64,000 nt of DNA from Rhizobium sp. Leaf306 (GTDB taxonomy: Bacteria; Pseudomonadota; Alphaproteobacteria; Rhizobiales; Rhizobiaceae), in assembly GCF_001423425.1 (NCBI RefSeq), contig NZ_LMNX01000002.1, positions 372,001-436,000 on the forward strand, read 5' to 3'. The notes under the pieces were generated by a model, which saw nothing but the letters and a program-made list of their open reading frames with translations, was not told the origin of the DNA and ran no database searches. Below, piece by piece: positions 42,360-50,672 of the stretch. Position 1 is the stretch's first letter, and each line of letters starts with the position of its first letter. A program made the position numbers and the translations under genes.

Positions 42360-42830
42360 ATGGTCGTGAAAGTCGAACTCGATACCATCGACCTGAAGAT
42401 CCTTCGCGAATTGCAGAAGGACGGACGCATGACCAATGTTGAGCTGTCCGAACGGGTCGGCATATCGGCGCCGCCCTGTCTGCGGCGCGTTCGCAAGCTG
42501 GAAGAGAACGGCATCATCAAGGGTTATCGCGCCATGCTGCAGGCGTCGCTGCTCGGATACGATCTTGTCGCCTTCTGCATGGTGGGACTGAAGCAGCAGT
42601 CGGACAGCAAGCTGAAGGCCTTCGCGGCGGATATGGAAACGCGGACCTTGGTGCGTCAGGCCTGGATGGTCTCCGGCGAGACCGATTTCCTGCTGCAATG
42701 CGTGGCCGAGAACCTCACCGTCTTCCAGGATTTCGTCATCGAGGATCTGACCGCGGTCGACAATGTCGATACGGTTCGCACCATGCTGACGATCCGGCAG
42801 GTCAAGGATGCGCCGGTCGTGCAGATCTAG
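42360..42830 (+). CDS. Lrp/AsnC family transcriptional regulator
   Basis: The 156-residue protein has the AsnC-type helix-turn-helix (DTIDLKILRELQKDGRMTNV, GISAPPCLRRVRKLEENGII) and the effector RAM domain with AWMVSGETDFLLQ and VDTVRTMLTIRQ. It would respond to an amino acid and regulate amino acid or surface genes. It starts a plus-strand run that continues with the Stealth-type gene 49 bases later, so it may regulate the polysaccharide genes, although that is not shown. Confidence 0.93.
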   Translation: MVVKVELDTIDLKILRELQKDGRMTNVELSERVGISAPPCLRRVRKLEENGIIKGYRAMLQASLLGYDLVAFCMVGLKQQSDSKLKAFAADMETRTLVRQAWMVSGETDFLLQCVAENLTVFQDFVIEDLTAVDNVDTVRTMLTIRQVKDAPVVQI

Positions 42831-42879
42831 GGTCGTCTCGATCGAGATCGTCCGAGGGGCAGGGAGCAGGAACCAGAGC

Positions 42880-43893
42880 ATGTCCAGCCACGACATCGAG
42901 CTTGTGATCACCTGGGTTGATGGTTCGGACCCGGATCATCGCGCGAAGTGCCTGCAATACGATGACGTTGCGTCGAGTTCGCACGCGGTGGCATCCAGCC
43001 CGACGCGGTTTGCCGATAACGGCGAGATCTACTATCTCATCGCCTCCGTGCTGAAATACGCGCCGTTCATCACCAAAATTCACATCGTCACGGACGGGCA
43101 GAAGCCGGAATTCGTCGACAGTTTTGCGCAGGCGGGTTTCTGCACGGAAGATTTCATCGCCATCGTTGATCACAACGTGGTCTTCGACGGGCTTCCGGCC
43201 GTGCTGCCGACGTTCAACTCGCTGTCGATCGAGGCTGCGGTCTGGAATATTCCGGGGCTTTGCGAGAATTTCGTCTACAGCAATGACGACTTCTTTCTGA
43301 ACGCTCCGACATCTGCCTCCGCGTTCTTTCGCGACGGCAAGCCGATGATTTACGGGCGCGTGAAAAGCGGATTGCGATCCCGCCTCAAGCAGTGCCTGCA
43401 GTGGTTCAAGCGGCAGCGGGCGGAAGCGTCCAACGCTGTTCCGAGCTTTACCGTCGCGCAGGAGAAGGGGGCAGAGCTGGCGGGTGCGAAGAACCGGTTT
43501 CTGCAGGTCGGCCATTACTTTCACGCGGTCAGACGCTCAACGCTTGCCGATTACTATGCAGCGCATCCCGACGTGCTTCGCCAGCAGCTCTCCCATCGCT
43601 TTCGCAACATCGCCCAGCATTCGCCGGTTGCGCTTGCCAATCATCTCGAGATGGAGCGCTTTGGCGCGACCCCGTTACCCGAACACCGCACGGCCTATAT
43701 CAAGCCGCGGCAGAAGCGGGCGACCGCACCTGTGCTCGCCATGATCGAACAGGGTAGCGCCCCGTTCGGATGTATCCAGAGCCAGGACGAACTCAGCATC
43801 GAGCTTCGCCAGGCGCTGACTGACGTGATGATAACGAAATTTCACACCCATCTGCCGCACCGGCTTATCGAACACCTGCGGGCGGCGGGCTGA
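42880..43893 (+). CDS. Stealth-family sugar-phosphate transferase
   Basis: From the ATG at 42880 the protein is 337 residues. It has the Stealth conserved regions: CR1 (IELVITWVDGSDP) and CR2 (RFADNGEIYYLIASVLKYAP, KIHIVTDGQKPEFV, then LPTFNSLSIEAAVWNIPGL and YSNDDFFLN). The Stealth family transfers hexose-1-phosphate groups in capsule and LPS-like polymers. Its neighbours are an Lrp regulator, two unrecognised proteins and an LPS-core glycosyltransferase, so an LPS modification is likely. No signal peptide or membrane segment was seen, in line with a cytoplasmic transferase. Confidence 0.85.
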   Translation: MSSHDIELVITWVDGSDPDHRAKCLQYDDVASSSHAVASSPTRFADNGEIYYLIASVLKYAPFITKIHIVTDGQKPEFVDSFAQAGFCTEDFIAIVDHNVVFDGLPAVLPTFNSLSIEAAVWNIPGLCENFVYSNDDFFLNAPTSASAFFRDGKPMIYGRVKSGLRSRLKQCLQWFKRQRAEASNAVPSFTVAQEKGAELAGAKNRFLQVGHYFHAVRRSTLADYYAAHPDVLRQQLSHRFRNIAQHSPVALANHLEMERFGATPLPEHRTAYIKPRQKRATAPVLAMIEQGSAPFGCIQSQDELSIELRQALTDVMITKFHTHLPHRLIEHLRAAG

Positions 43894-43953
43894 CGAGGTT
43901 ACCGGTGTAGACAGGACTGCCGAGGCTACGGCAGCAAGACTTGGAGAACGTGC

Positions 43954-44685
43954 GTGGTACGCAAGAAGAGTAAGCTTGAGGCACTGCTGTCCTTCAACCG
44001 CTACCGCAAGCGCTGGGGAGCTGCGAAATACGCCAAGCTCGACCAGGATTACGCGGGCATGAAGCAGCGGCTGATCGAGGATTCGGACCGCGAGCACCGG
44101 TCGGGCAAGCAGAAGTCGCTCGACGATCACATGGCGAACCTGAGACTGGAGTTCAAAGGCCAGCCGGAGCTGCTGTTCTATCATGCGCAGCTTATCGTCC
44201 TCATGCGGCGCGAATATAATGTCCGGGAGACGTACCAGCAGTTCAAGACCCTGTGGGAGAATGAAGCGCCGTTCCTCACCGCGCATCTCGATCTGCGTTG
44301 GCTGATCTCCGCGAGCGACAGCATCGCCGATCTCGACGAGGACCTGACGGCAAGGGCGATCGCCATGATCGGCTCCTCGCTTGCCAACACGATCAAGGTT
44401 TACGAGACCGACCGCTTTATCCATGGCGGCGACGAGCGTCCTGTCTCGCAAGATGCTATCGAACAGACGCAAGGTGCGCCGATGCACAGGTTCAACGGGA
44501 TGTATCTGTTCAAGGTGGGGACCGACGACACGCTGCGAAACATGCGCTGGCGGCTCGATCCGTTTTTCAAACAGGGGATTGCCGGCGCGATCGCGAAGGC
44601 GATCTACGACCGCCTGCAGGAGAACGACACGGCATTCAGCCGTTTACGAGCGCTCCACCACCGCGATCGCAGCGGATGGTGGTAG
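43954..44685 (+). CDS. Protein of unknown function in the polysaccharide group
   Basis: The frame uses a GTG start with GGAG eight bases upstream and codes for 243 residues. The N-terminus is very basic (VRKKSKLEALLSFNRYRKRW) and the body is helical and charged, with a segment ETDRFIHGGDERPVS and a C-terminal FFKQGIAGAIAKAIYDRL. No membrane segment or known motif was seen. It lies 60 bases after the Stealth gene on the same strand, so it is probably cotranscribed with it. Function unknown. Confidence 0.68.
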   Translation: MVRKKSKLEALLSFNRYRKRWGAAKYAKLDQDYAGMKQRLIEDSDREHRSGKQKSLDDHMANLRLEFKGQPELLFYHAQLIVLMRREYNVRETYQQFKTLWENEAPFLTAHLDLRWLISASDSIADLDEDLTARAIAMIGSSLANTIKVYETDRFIHGGDERPVSQDAIEQTQGAPMHRFNGMYLFKVGTDDTLRNMRWRLDPFFKQGIAGAIAKAIYDRLQENDTAFSRLRALHHRDRSGWW

Positions 44686-44708
44686 CAGCAGCGTGAGTTG
44701 TCCCGGGT

Positions 44709-45599
44709 TCAGGATGGCTCGCCATTCTTTGCGCGCTGCTTTTTGCGCTGCTTCACCAGCCTGTCCTTCTTGGACCTGATCCGCATACCTCTTGCGAGAT
44801 TGTAGATGACGCGAAGCGGCATGGTGATCGTGATCAGCTTGCCGAGGTTGCGGTTGCTGTTTTCCAGCCGTTCGGAAAGAACCTGGATCGCCGCGAACAC
44901 GAAGTTGCTGTTGTCGATATCGGGGAAGTGGCGCGACAGCGCCTTGTAGGGATTGAAAGCTGTTCTTCCTGCCATTTCGAGCTTGTCGCTGTTGGCGAGC
45001 AGTTGCAGCACCGACTGTTCGAACGTCCAGTCGTGGATGTGGAACATCTGCCACTTGCGGCTGCGGCGTCCCGAGAAACCGCAAAGCACGACCTTGGCCT
45101 GCGGCACCTTCTCGCAGAGCCAGACCGAAAGCGCGAAGCCGGAACTGGCGGTATGGTCGCGCGGGTAGAAATCTTCGAGGTAGCTGCAAAGGTCGATGGC
45201 ACCTGCTGCGACGCCGCCGAACTCGGCCGGTTCCGTCACCTGTTCCATCGTGGCGGCGCGCATGCTCATGACGCCGGTAAACCCGGGGCCCGGCAGCAGG
45301 GCCAGCACCTTGTCGAGAGCGTTGTCGTAGATCAGTTCGGACCCGACGCGGCTGGTGCGTGCCACCAGCAGCGAATTGCGCGTGAACGGCGTTTTCAGCA
45401 CCTTGCTGACGTAGTTGAAAAAGACGAACAGCGTCGTTTCCGGATAGGCGGCGTGGATCTCGTTGAAGTTCTGCTCGTCACTGTTGGCGACAAGGACGAT
45501 GTGGCTATAGCCGGCGAAAAACTGCTGCCAGTCTCCCTCGCTCAAAAGGCCGCTCGTCGTCGGTCTGTGCTGCGCCATCCCGGCAGAAAGTTCCGTCAT
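44709..45599 (-). CDS. Protein of unknown function, perhaps a glycosyltransferase, next to lpcC
   Basis: From the ATG at 45599 the protein is 296 residues. It begins with HIVLVANSDEQNFNEI, a Rossmann-like strand and loop, and contains SSGFALSVWLCEK, VVLCGFSGRR and FHIHDWTFEQ in order. The order resembles the sugar-nucleotide and catalytic His motifs of GT29-type transferases, but the likeness is weak. The C-terminus is very basic. It follows the lpcC-type gene by 70 bases on the same strand. A longer frame to 45866 overlaps lpcC and was rejected. Confidence 0.62.
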   Translation of the reverse strand: MTELSAGMAQHRPTTSGLLSEGDWQQFFAGYSHIVLVANSDEQNFNEIHAAYPETTLFVFFNYVSKVLKTPFTRNSLLVARTSRVGSELIYDNALDKVLALLPGPGFTGVMSMRAATMEQVTEPAEFGGVAAGAIDLCSYLEDFYPRDHTASSGFALSVWLCEKVPQAKVVLCGFSGRRSRKWQMFHIHDWTFEQSVLQLLANSDKLEMAGRTAFNPYKALSRHFPDIDNSNFVFAAIQVLSERLENSNRNLGKLITITMPLRVIYNLARGMRIRSKKDRLVKQRKKQRAKNGEPS

Positions 45600-45669
45600 T
45601 TGAAGCGTCCTCCATGCAGATGCGGGCAGAGCCGGACCGGTTGCGTGGCACCGAATACCTCTGAAGTTT

Positions 45670-46779
45670 TCATGGTCTGGTCTCCAAAAGCGTTTCGTAG
45701 ATTTCCGCCAGACTGTTGGCTTCCTTTTCGATGGCGAAGGCGACGCGCACATGCTCGCGACCGCTCCAGCCCTGCTGGCCGGCCAGTGCAGGGTTTTCGA
45801 AATAGGTGCGAAGTGCATCGCGAAGCGCCGTGTAATCGCCGGCCGGAACAACCGATCCGGTCTCACCTTCGACGATCATTTCGGAATAGGCGCCGGCATC
45901 GCTTGCAACGACTGCGGTTCCCGATGCCATCGCCTCGAGCGGCGTCAGTCCGAAGCCTTCATTACGGGACGGCGCCACATACAGAGACAGGCGACGGTAC
46001 CAAGGTTTGATGTCGTCCACTTCGCCCATGAACAGGATGCGATCTGTCAGACCGCTCATGGCGACATCGGCTTTCAACGCATCGCCGAAAACCTTGTTGT
46101 CCGGCGTGACACGCCCGCAGACGACGCCCGTCCATTCGGGATAGGACGGCAACAGTTCGATCAGGGCGCGCACGAAAAGGTCTGTGCCCTTCTGATGCCG
46201 AACGCGCCCGAAGCAGCCGATCAGATGCTTGCCGAAACCATCTGCCGGGGAGGAAGGGTCGGATGGGCCGGAGGGACGGAAGAGATCGAGATCGACGCCG
46301 TGGTGCACCACCTTATAGGGCACTTTCAGGTATGAACCCGATCGTGCAGACGTCGCGACGACCGCATCCATCTTGCTGATCAGAAAACCCGTCCAGGCGG
46401 AATGGGTTCGTTGCGCGGCGGAGGTAAACAAGAGCTTCAGCGGCATCCGCAGCACATCGCGCATGAAGAGGCCGGGCAGCATCTCGATATTGCGGCGGGC
46501 ATGCCAGACACGGGCGCGCCGCCCTGATGGCGGTGACCACAGCGCGGCAAGGTCGGCATAGCGGATGTGGGGAAGGTGGGAGGGCAGGCCAGGTCCCAAG
46601 ACCGCGATCTTCTGACCCTTTGCCCATTGCACCGGAATCAGCTGGACGATCGTGGACGTCACGCCGGAGAGCCGCTTCTTGAAGTTCGGCGCGATCACTT
46701 CGATATCGGATATATCGACCACGGAGCCGGGAGCGATACCGCTGCCCATCTCCGTGGCGACTTCGCCAGACGTTTCCAC
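45670..46779 (-). CDS. lpcC: GT4 glycosyltransferase of the LpcC/LpsB type (LPS core)
   Basis: The 369-residue frame contains a GT-B enzyme with IEVIAPNFKKRLSGVTSTIV, RVWHARRNIEMLPG, GCFGRVRHQKGTDLFV, and the nucleotide-sugar motif PSRNEGFGLTPLEAMA. These match LpcC of Rhizobium and LpsB of Sinorhizobium, mannosyltransferases of the LPS core. The frame opens with a GTG at 46779, six bases after the greA stop, while the family usually begins near DISDIEVIAPNF; a GTG at 46722 is a possible true start but lacks a ribosome site. It is encoded in the greA operon direction. Confidence 0.85.
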   Translation of the reverse strand: METSGEVATEMGSGIAPGSVVDISDIEVIAPNFKKRLSGVTSTIVQLIPVQWAKGQKIAVLGPGLPSHLPHIRYADLAALWSPPSGRRARVWHARRNIEMLPGLFMRDVLRMPLKLLFTSAAQRTHSAWTGFLISKMDAVVATSARSGSYLKVPYKVVHHGVDLDLFRPSGPSDPSSPADGFGKHLIGCFGRVRHQKGTDLFVRALIELLPSYPEWTGVVCGRVTPDNKVFGDALKADVAMSGLTDRILFMGEVDDIKPWYRRLSLYVAPSRNEGFGLTPLEAMASGTAVVASDAGAYSEMIVEGETGSVVPAGDYTALRDALRTYFENPALAGQQGWSGREHVRVAFAIEKEANSLAEIYETLLETRP

Positions 46780-46785
46780 GAGCGA

Positions 46786-47262
46786 TCAGCCCCAGGAGAT
46801 GGCGAGGATCTCGTAGGCCTTGGAGCCGCCAGGGGCGACGACTTCGATACTGTCACCCTTCTCCTTGCCGATCATGGCACGGGCGATGGGTGAAGAGATC
46901 GAGATGCGGCCAGCCTTCACGTCGGCTTCCTGATCGCCGACGATCTGATAGGTCTTTTCCTCTTCGGTATCTTCATCGATCAGCTTGACGGTTGCGCCGA
47001 ACTTGATCGTGGAACCGGACATCTTGGAGAGGTCGATCACTTCGGCGCGGGCCGTGAAATCTTCCAGCTCGCCGATGCGGCCTTCATTGTGGCTCTGGGC
47101 TTCCTTGGCCGCGTGGTATTCGGCGTTTTCCGAAAGGTCACCATGGGCGCGCGCTTCCGCAATCGCTTCGATGATGCGGGGACGCTCCTCCTGCTGGCGC
47201 CAGCGCAGTTCTTCCTGCAACTGGGTAAACCCCTTCGGCGTCATCGGTACCTTTTCAACCAT
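46786..47262 (-). CDS. greA: Transcription elongation factor GreA
   Basis: From the ATG at 47262 (AAGGA seven bases upstream) the protein is 158 residues. It has the N-terminal coiled coil with [16 protein letters not shown], holding the acidic tip residues that stimulate RNA cleavage by RNA polymerase, and the C-terminal domain with [20 protein letters not shown] and [17 protein letters not shown]. It rescues backtracked polymerase. An earlier start at 47352 adds residues foreign to GreA. The LPS glycosyltransferase gene follows within seven bases. Confidence 0.96.
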   Translation of the reverse strand: MVEKVPMTPKGFTQLQEELRWRQQEERPRIIEAIAEARAHGDLSENAEYHAAKEAQSHNEGRIGELEDFTARAEVIDLSKMSGSTIKFGATVKLIDEDTEEEKTYQIVGDQEADVKAGRISISSPIARAMIGKEKGDSIEVVAPGGSKAYEILAISWG

Positions 47263-47457
47263 TTTCTTGTCCTTAAGGCGCATGTCCGCGGATGCCGCGG
47301 ACACAAAAAGAAACAGGTTCCGGAGCGGTAACTTCGGAACCATCTGCAGCATCTGAATTTAGGGCATCATAACAGAATTTCGACTGCTCCCGCTAGGAAA
47401 ATCGAAATGGTGTCAGATGCGCCAGCTGGAGTTGAATGAATCAAACGTCCCTCGATT

Positions 47458-47494
47458 TGTCAACGGGTTGACGCAGTCGTAAAGAACATATAGA
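47458..47494. promoter_or_regulatory. Candidate divergent promoters for greA and the radical SAM gene
   Basis: On the minus strand a consensus TTGACA (47458-47463) faces greA, with a weak -10 17 bases on. On the plus strand TTGACG (47468-47473) is followed 15 bases later by TATAGA (47489-47494), which would start RNA about four bases before the ATG at 47505. The plus-strand mRNA would be nearly leaderless; no good ribosome site precedes that ATG. Confidence 0.45.
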
Positions 47495-47504
47495 GAACGC
47501 ACTA

Positions 47505-48737
47505 ATGAAGAAGTCGCTGAAAGAACGGTTGGCGATCCTGTCGGACGCTGCCAAGTACGACGCCTCCTGCGCCTCCAGCGGGACATCAAAGAGAGATTCG
47601 TCGGTATCCGGCGGATTGGGTTCGACCGAGGGGTCCGGCATCTGCCATGCCTATGCCCCGGATGGCCGCTGCATCTCGCTTCTGAAAATCCTTATGACGA
47701 ATTTCTGCATCTACGATTGCGCCTACTGCATCAATCGTTCCTCCAGCAATGTCGAGCGCGCCCGGTTCACGCCCGAAGAGGTTATCTGGCTGACGCTGGA
47801 ATTCTATCGGCGCAATTATATCGAGGGTCTGTTCCTGTCGTCGGGGATTATCCGCTCGTCCGATCACACGATGGGCGACATGGTGCGGATCGCGCGGGAA
47901 TTGCGGACCGTTCATAATTTTCGCGGCTACATCCATTTGAAGACGATCCCAGAAGCTTCGCAGCAGCTGATCGAGGAGGCGGGGCTTTATGCCGACCGTC
48001 TGTCGATCAACATCGAACTGCCGACCGATGCCGGGATCAGCCAGTTTGCGCCGGAAAAGCGGCCCGCCAATATTCGTCGCTCGATGGGCGATCTGCGGCT
48101 GAAGATCGAGGAGATGCGCGACCCGACGCTGCAGACCAAGCGTCGCAAGCGGTTCGCGCCTGCCGGCCAGAGCACGCAGATGATCGTCGGGGCAGACGGC
48201 GCCAACGACGCGACCATTCTCGGGACGAGCGCCAGGCTTTACGGCAGCTACAGCCTCAAGCGCGTCTATTACTCCGCCTTCAGCCCGATCCCGGACTCGT
48301 CGAAGACACTGCCGCTGATCAAGCCGCCGTTGATGCGCGAGCATCGGCTCTATCAGGCTGACTGGCTTTACCGGTTCTACGGGTTCGAGATCGGCGAGAT
48401 TACGGCGTCCACGGAAAACGGCATGCTGGATCTGGACCTTGATCCGAAGCTTGCATGGGCGCTCGGCAACCGCGACAAGTTCCCGGTCGATGTGAACAGG
48501 GCGGACAAGGAGACGCTGCTGCGGGTGCCGGGTTTCGGGACCAAGACCGTCGGAGCGATCCTTTCGTCGCGGCGGTTTCGCAAGCTGCGTCTGGAGGATT
48601 TAAAGCGGTTGAGCGTGTCTCTGAAGAAGGTACAGCCCTTTATCACCTGCGAAGGGTGGACACCGCGCAAGCTTGCCGACCGGGCCGATCTGCGATCCAT
48701 GTTCCAGCCAAAGCCGGAGCAGCTGTCGCTTCTATGA
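47505..48737 (+). CDS. Putative DNA modification/repair radical SAM protein
   Basis: The 410-residue protein has a radical SAM core with CIYDCAYC (CX3CX2C, the 4Fe-4S ligands) after GICHAYAPDGRCISLLKILM, and a C-terminal helix-hairpin-helix DNA-binding region (VNRADKETLLRVPGFGTKTVGA). This is the family annotated as putative DNA modification/repair radical SAM protein, regularly found next to UdgX. Its stop overlaps the next ATG (ATGA), so the pair is translationally coupled. The reaction is not known. Confidence 0.92.
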   Translation: MKKSLKERLAILSDAAKYDASCASSGTSKRDSSVSGGLGSTEGSGICHAYAPDGRCISLLKILMTNFCIYDCAYCINRSSSNVERARFTPEEVIWLTLEFYRRNYIEGLFLSSGIIRSSDHTMGDMVRIARELRTVHNFRGYIHLKTIPEASQQLIEEAGLYADRLSINIELPTDAGISQFAPEKRPANIRRSMGDLRLKIEEMRDPTLQTKRRKRFAPAGQSTQMIVGADGANDATILGTSARLYGSYSLKRVYYSAFSPIPDSSKTLPLIKPPLMREHRLYQADWLYRFYGFEIGEITASTENGMLDLDLDPKLAWALGNRDKFPVDVNRADKETLLRVPGFGTKTVGAILSSRRFRKLRLEDLKRLSVSLKKVQPFITCEGWTPRKLADRADLRSMFQPKPEQLSLL

Positions 48738-50188
48738 TGTACCGAGTCTTGTTGCGGGGGAGAGGCGATCTGACCGAGTGGCGCGATGCTGCGCGTGCCT
48801 ATCTGGCGGCCGGCATCGCACCTGATCGCGTCGAGTGGCGCACGATGGACGACACGGACGGATTGTTCGGGCTGGACGGCAACCAGTTGCCTGCGCCTGT
48901 CGACAAGCCGGTGACGCAGGGTGTTCCTCCAGCCTTTCTGAAGCTTGCCGCCTCGGTCATCTGCCATTCCGATCCGACGCGGTTCTCGCTTCTCTACCGG
49001 ATGCTGTTTCGCATGGCGCACGGGCGCAATTTTCTGGGTATGGCGACCGATCCAGATGTGGTGGCGGCAAACCGGGTGTCGAAGTCGATCGGCCGCGACT
49101 ATCACAAGATGACCGCCTTCGTCCGTTTCAAGGAAATTCCACTGCCGGAGGGTGTTGCCGGACGCCGGCGCTTTGTGTCCTGGTTCGAGCCTGATCATTT
49201 TATCATCGACCGTGTGGCCCCGTTTTTCCAGCGTCGTTTCAACGACATGGACTGGCTGATCGTGACGCCCAGGGGTTCGGCGTCCTGGGATGGCGAGACC
49301 CTGCGGACCAGCGATGAGCCCGCCGAAAAGCCAGACCTTCGCGACGACACGGACGATCTGTGGCGGACGTACTATGCCAATATCTTCAACCCCGCGCGGC
49401 TGAAGGTGAAGATGATGATGTCGGAAATGCCGAAGAAGTACTGGAAGAACCTGCCCGAGGCAGAGCTTATTCCGGGCATGATCGCCAGCGCCGAGGCAAG
49501 TGTGATCGAGATGGGACGCAAGGCGGCGAGCGAACCCCTGGCGTTCCACCATCGCATCCAGGAAGCCGCAGCACGGGTGCCAATGCCAGAAGGGCCGACC
49601 GCCGGTACAATCGAGGCCTTGCGGGAGGAAGCACGTCGCTGCACCCGCTGCGACCTCCATTGCATGGCGACCCAGACGGTTTTCGGCGAGGGGCCTGTCA
49701 ATGCCAAGGTGATGATCGTCGGCGAGCAGCCGGGCGATCAGGAGGATCTGGCCGGGCGCCCCTTCGTCGGGCCGGCGGGCAAAGTGTTCAACGAGGCGGT
49801 GAGCGCGGCCGGGATCGACCGGACGCAATTCTACATCACCAATGCGGTGAAGCATTTCAAATACGAGCCACGCGGCAAGCGGCGCATTCACCAGAAGCCA
49901 AATATGGGCGAGGTGCAGCAGTGTCGCTGGTGGCTCGTCCAAGAACTCGATCTGGTGCAGCCGAAGCTGGTCGTCGCGATGGGTGCGACCGCGCTGTTTT
50001 CACTCACCGAGATGCGCCACAAGCTGGAGGACGTGCGGGGCAGACCGATCGCCATGGAGAACGGACGGATGCTGTTCGTCACCGTGCATCCGTCCTACCT
50101 GCTTCGCATTCCCAATGAAGGGCGAAAGGCGGAGGAGGTGGCGCGGTTCAAAGAGGATATCGTGGCGATCGGACGCCTGGCTTCGTAA
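48734..50188 (+). CDS. UdgX-type uracil-DNA glycosylase fused to an N-terminal DUF4130 domain
   Basis: The 484-residue protein has an N-terminal domain of about 240 residues (DUF4130 type, with YRMLFRMAHGRNFLG and FVRFKEIPLP) and a C-terminal uracil-DNA glycosylase. The latter has four Cys of a 4Fe-4S cluster (CTRCDLHC and later), the uracil pocket GEQPGDQEDLAGRPFVGPAG, and KRRIHQKP, the loop whose His forms a covalent bond with uracil-containing DNA in UdgX of Mycobacterium. Its ATG overlaps the radical SAM stop. The pair suggests a uracil/base repair or tolerance route. Confidence 0.92.
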   Translation: MMYRVLLRGRGDLTEWRDAARAYLAAGIAPDRVEWRTMDDTDGLFGLDGNQLPAPVDKPVTQGVPPAFLKLAASVICHSDPTRFSLLYRMLFRMAHGRNFLGMATDPDVVAANRVSKSIGRDYHKMTAFVRFKEIPLPEGVAGRRRFVSWFEPDHFIIDRVAPFFQRRFNDMDWLIVTPRGSASWDGETLRTSDEPAEKPDLRDDTDDLWRTYYANIFNPARLKVKMMMSEMPKKYWKNLPEAELIPGMIASAEASVIEMGRKAASEPLAFHHRIQEAAARVPMPEGPTAGTIEALREEARRCTRCDLHCMATQTVFGEGPVNAKVMIVGEQPGDQEDLAGRPFVGPAGKVFNEAVSAAGIDRTQFYITNAVKHFKYEPRGKRRIHQKPNMGEVQQCRWWLVQELDLVQPKLVVAMGATALFSLTEMRHKLEDVRGRPIAMENGRMLFVTVHPSYLLRIPNEGRKAEEVARFKEDIVAIGRLAS

Positions 50189-50288
50189 GCGAAGCATCAG
50201 CTTCATTGGTGGGCCCAGGTTTCAATTGACTTCGTCTTGAAATGAAAGCTGTATTCGGCGGGGTCTCTCAAGACTATAGCTGGGGAAT

Positions 50289-50666
50289 ATGTCGAATACA
50301 GACGTCGCGGTCACACCGCCATTCAAGACGCAACCTTTCGGCTCCACGCTTCGGTGCGAATATTCGCTAATGGAGGCGGTCGGGTATATCATACTCTGGG
50401 TGATCATCAGTGTGTTGACACTTGGGATCGGTGCGTTCTTCGCGGTTTACTACTTCTACAAGAGCATCATCAACAAGACCTACCTGATCGGCCGGGACGG
50501 CCAGCGGATCGCGCGGCTCGAATGTGAACTCAACCTGGCGGAGATGATAGGTCACATCCTGATCTGGATCCTGATCTCCATCGTGACGCTCGGGATCGGT
50601 CTTGTGTTCTACGTCTTCCGCACCTTGCGGCTCTGCTTCAACAGGACAAGGCTCGTTTATATCTGA
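50289..50666 (+). CDS. Small membrane protein with an internal duplication (DUF6693-like)
   Basis: The 125-residue protein has two copies of one unit, about residues 22-66 and 76-122, each with Cys-Glu, a hydrophobic stretch ending VLTLGIG or IVTLGIG, and an aromatic/basic tail. Each hydrophobic stretch should cross or enter the membrane. The family is annotated with an unknown-function domain to my recollection. It stands alone on the plus strand, seven bases from the convergent MFS gene. Confidence 0.75.
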   Translation: MSNTDVAVTPPFKTQPFGSTLRCEYSLMEAVGYIILWVIISVLTLGIGAFFAVYYFYKSIINKTYLIGRDGQRIARLECELNLAEMIGHILIWILISIVTLGIGLVFYVFRTLRLCFNRTRLVYI

Positions 50667-50672
50667 GCGCGT

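Noticed and set aside
48377-49942. 521-codon minus-strand frame across the radical SAM and udgX genes
   Set aside because: It is a shadow of two clearly recognised genes.
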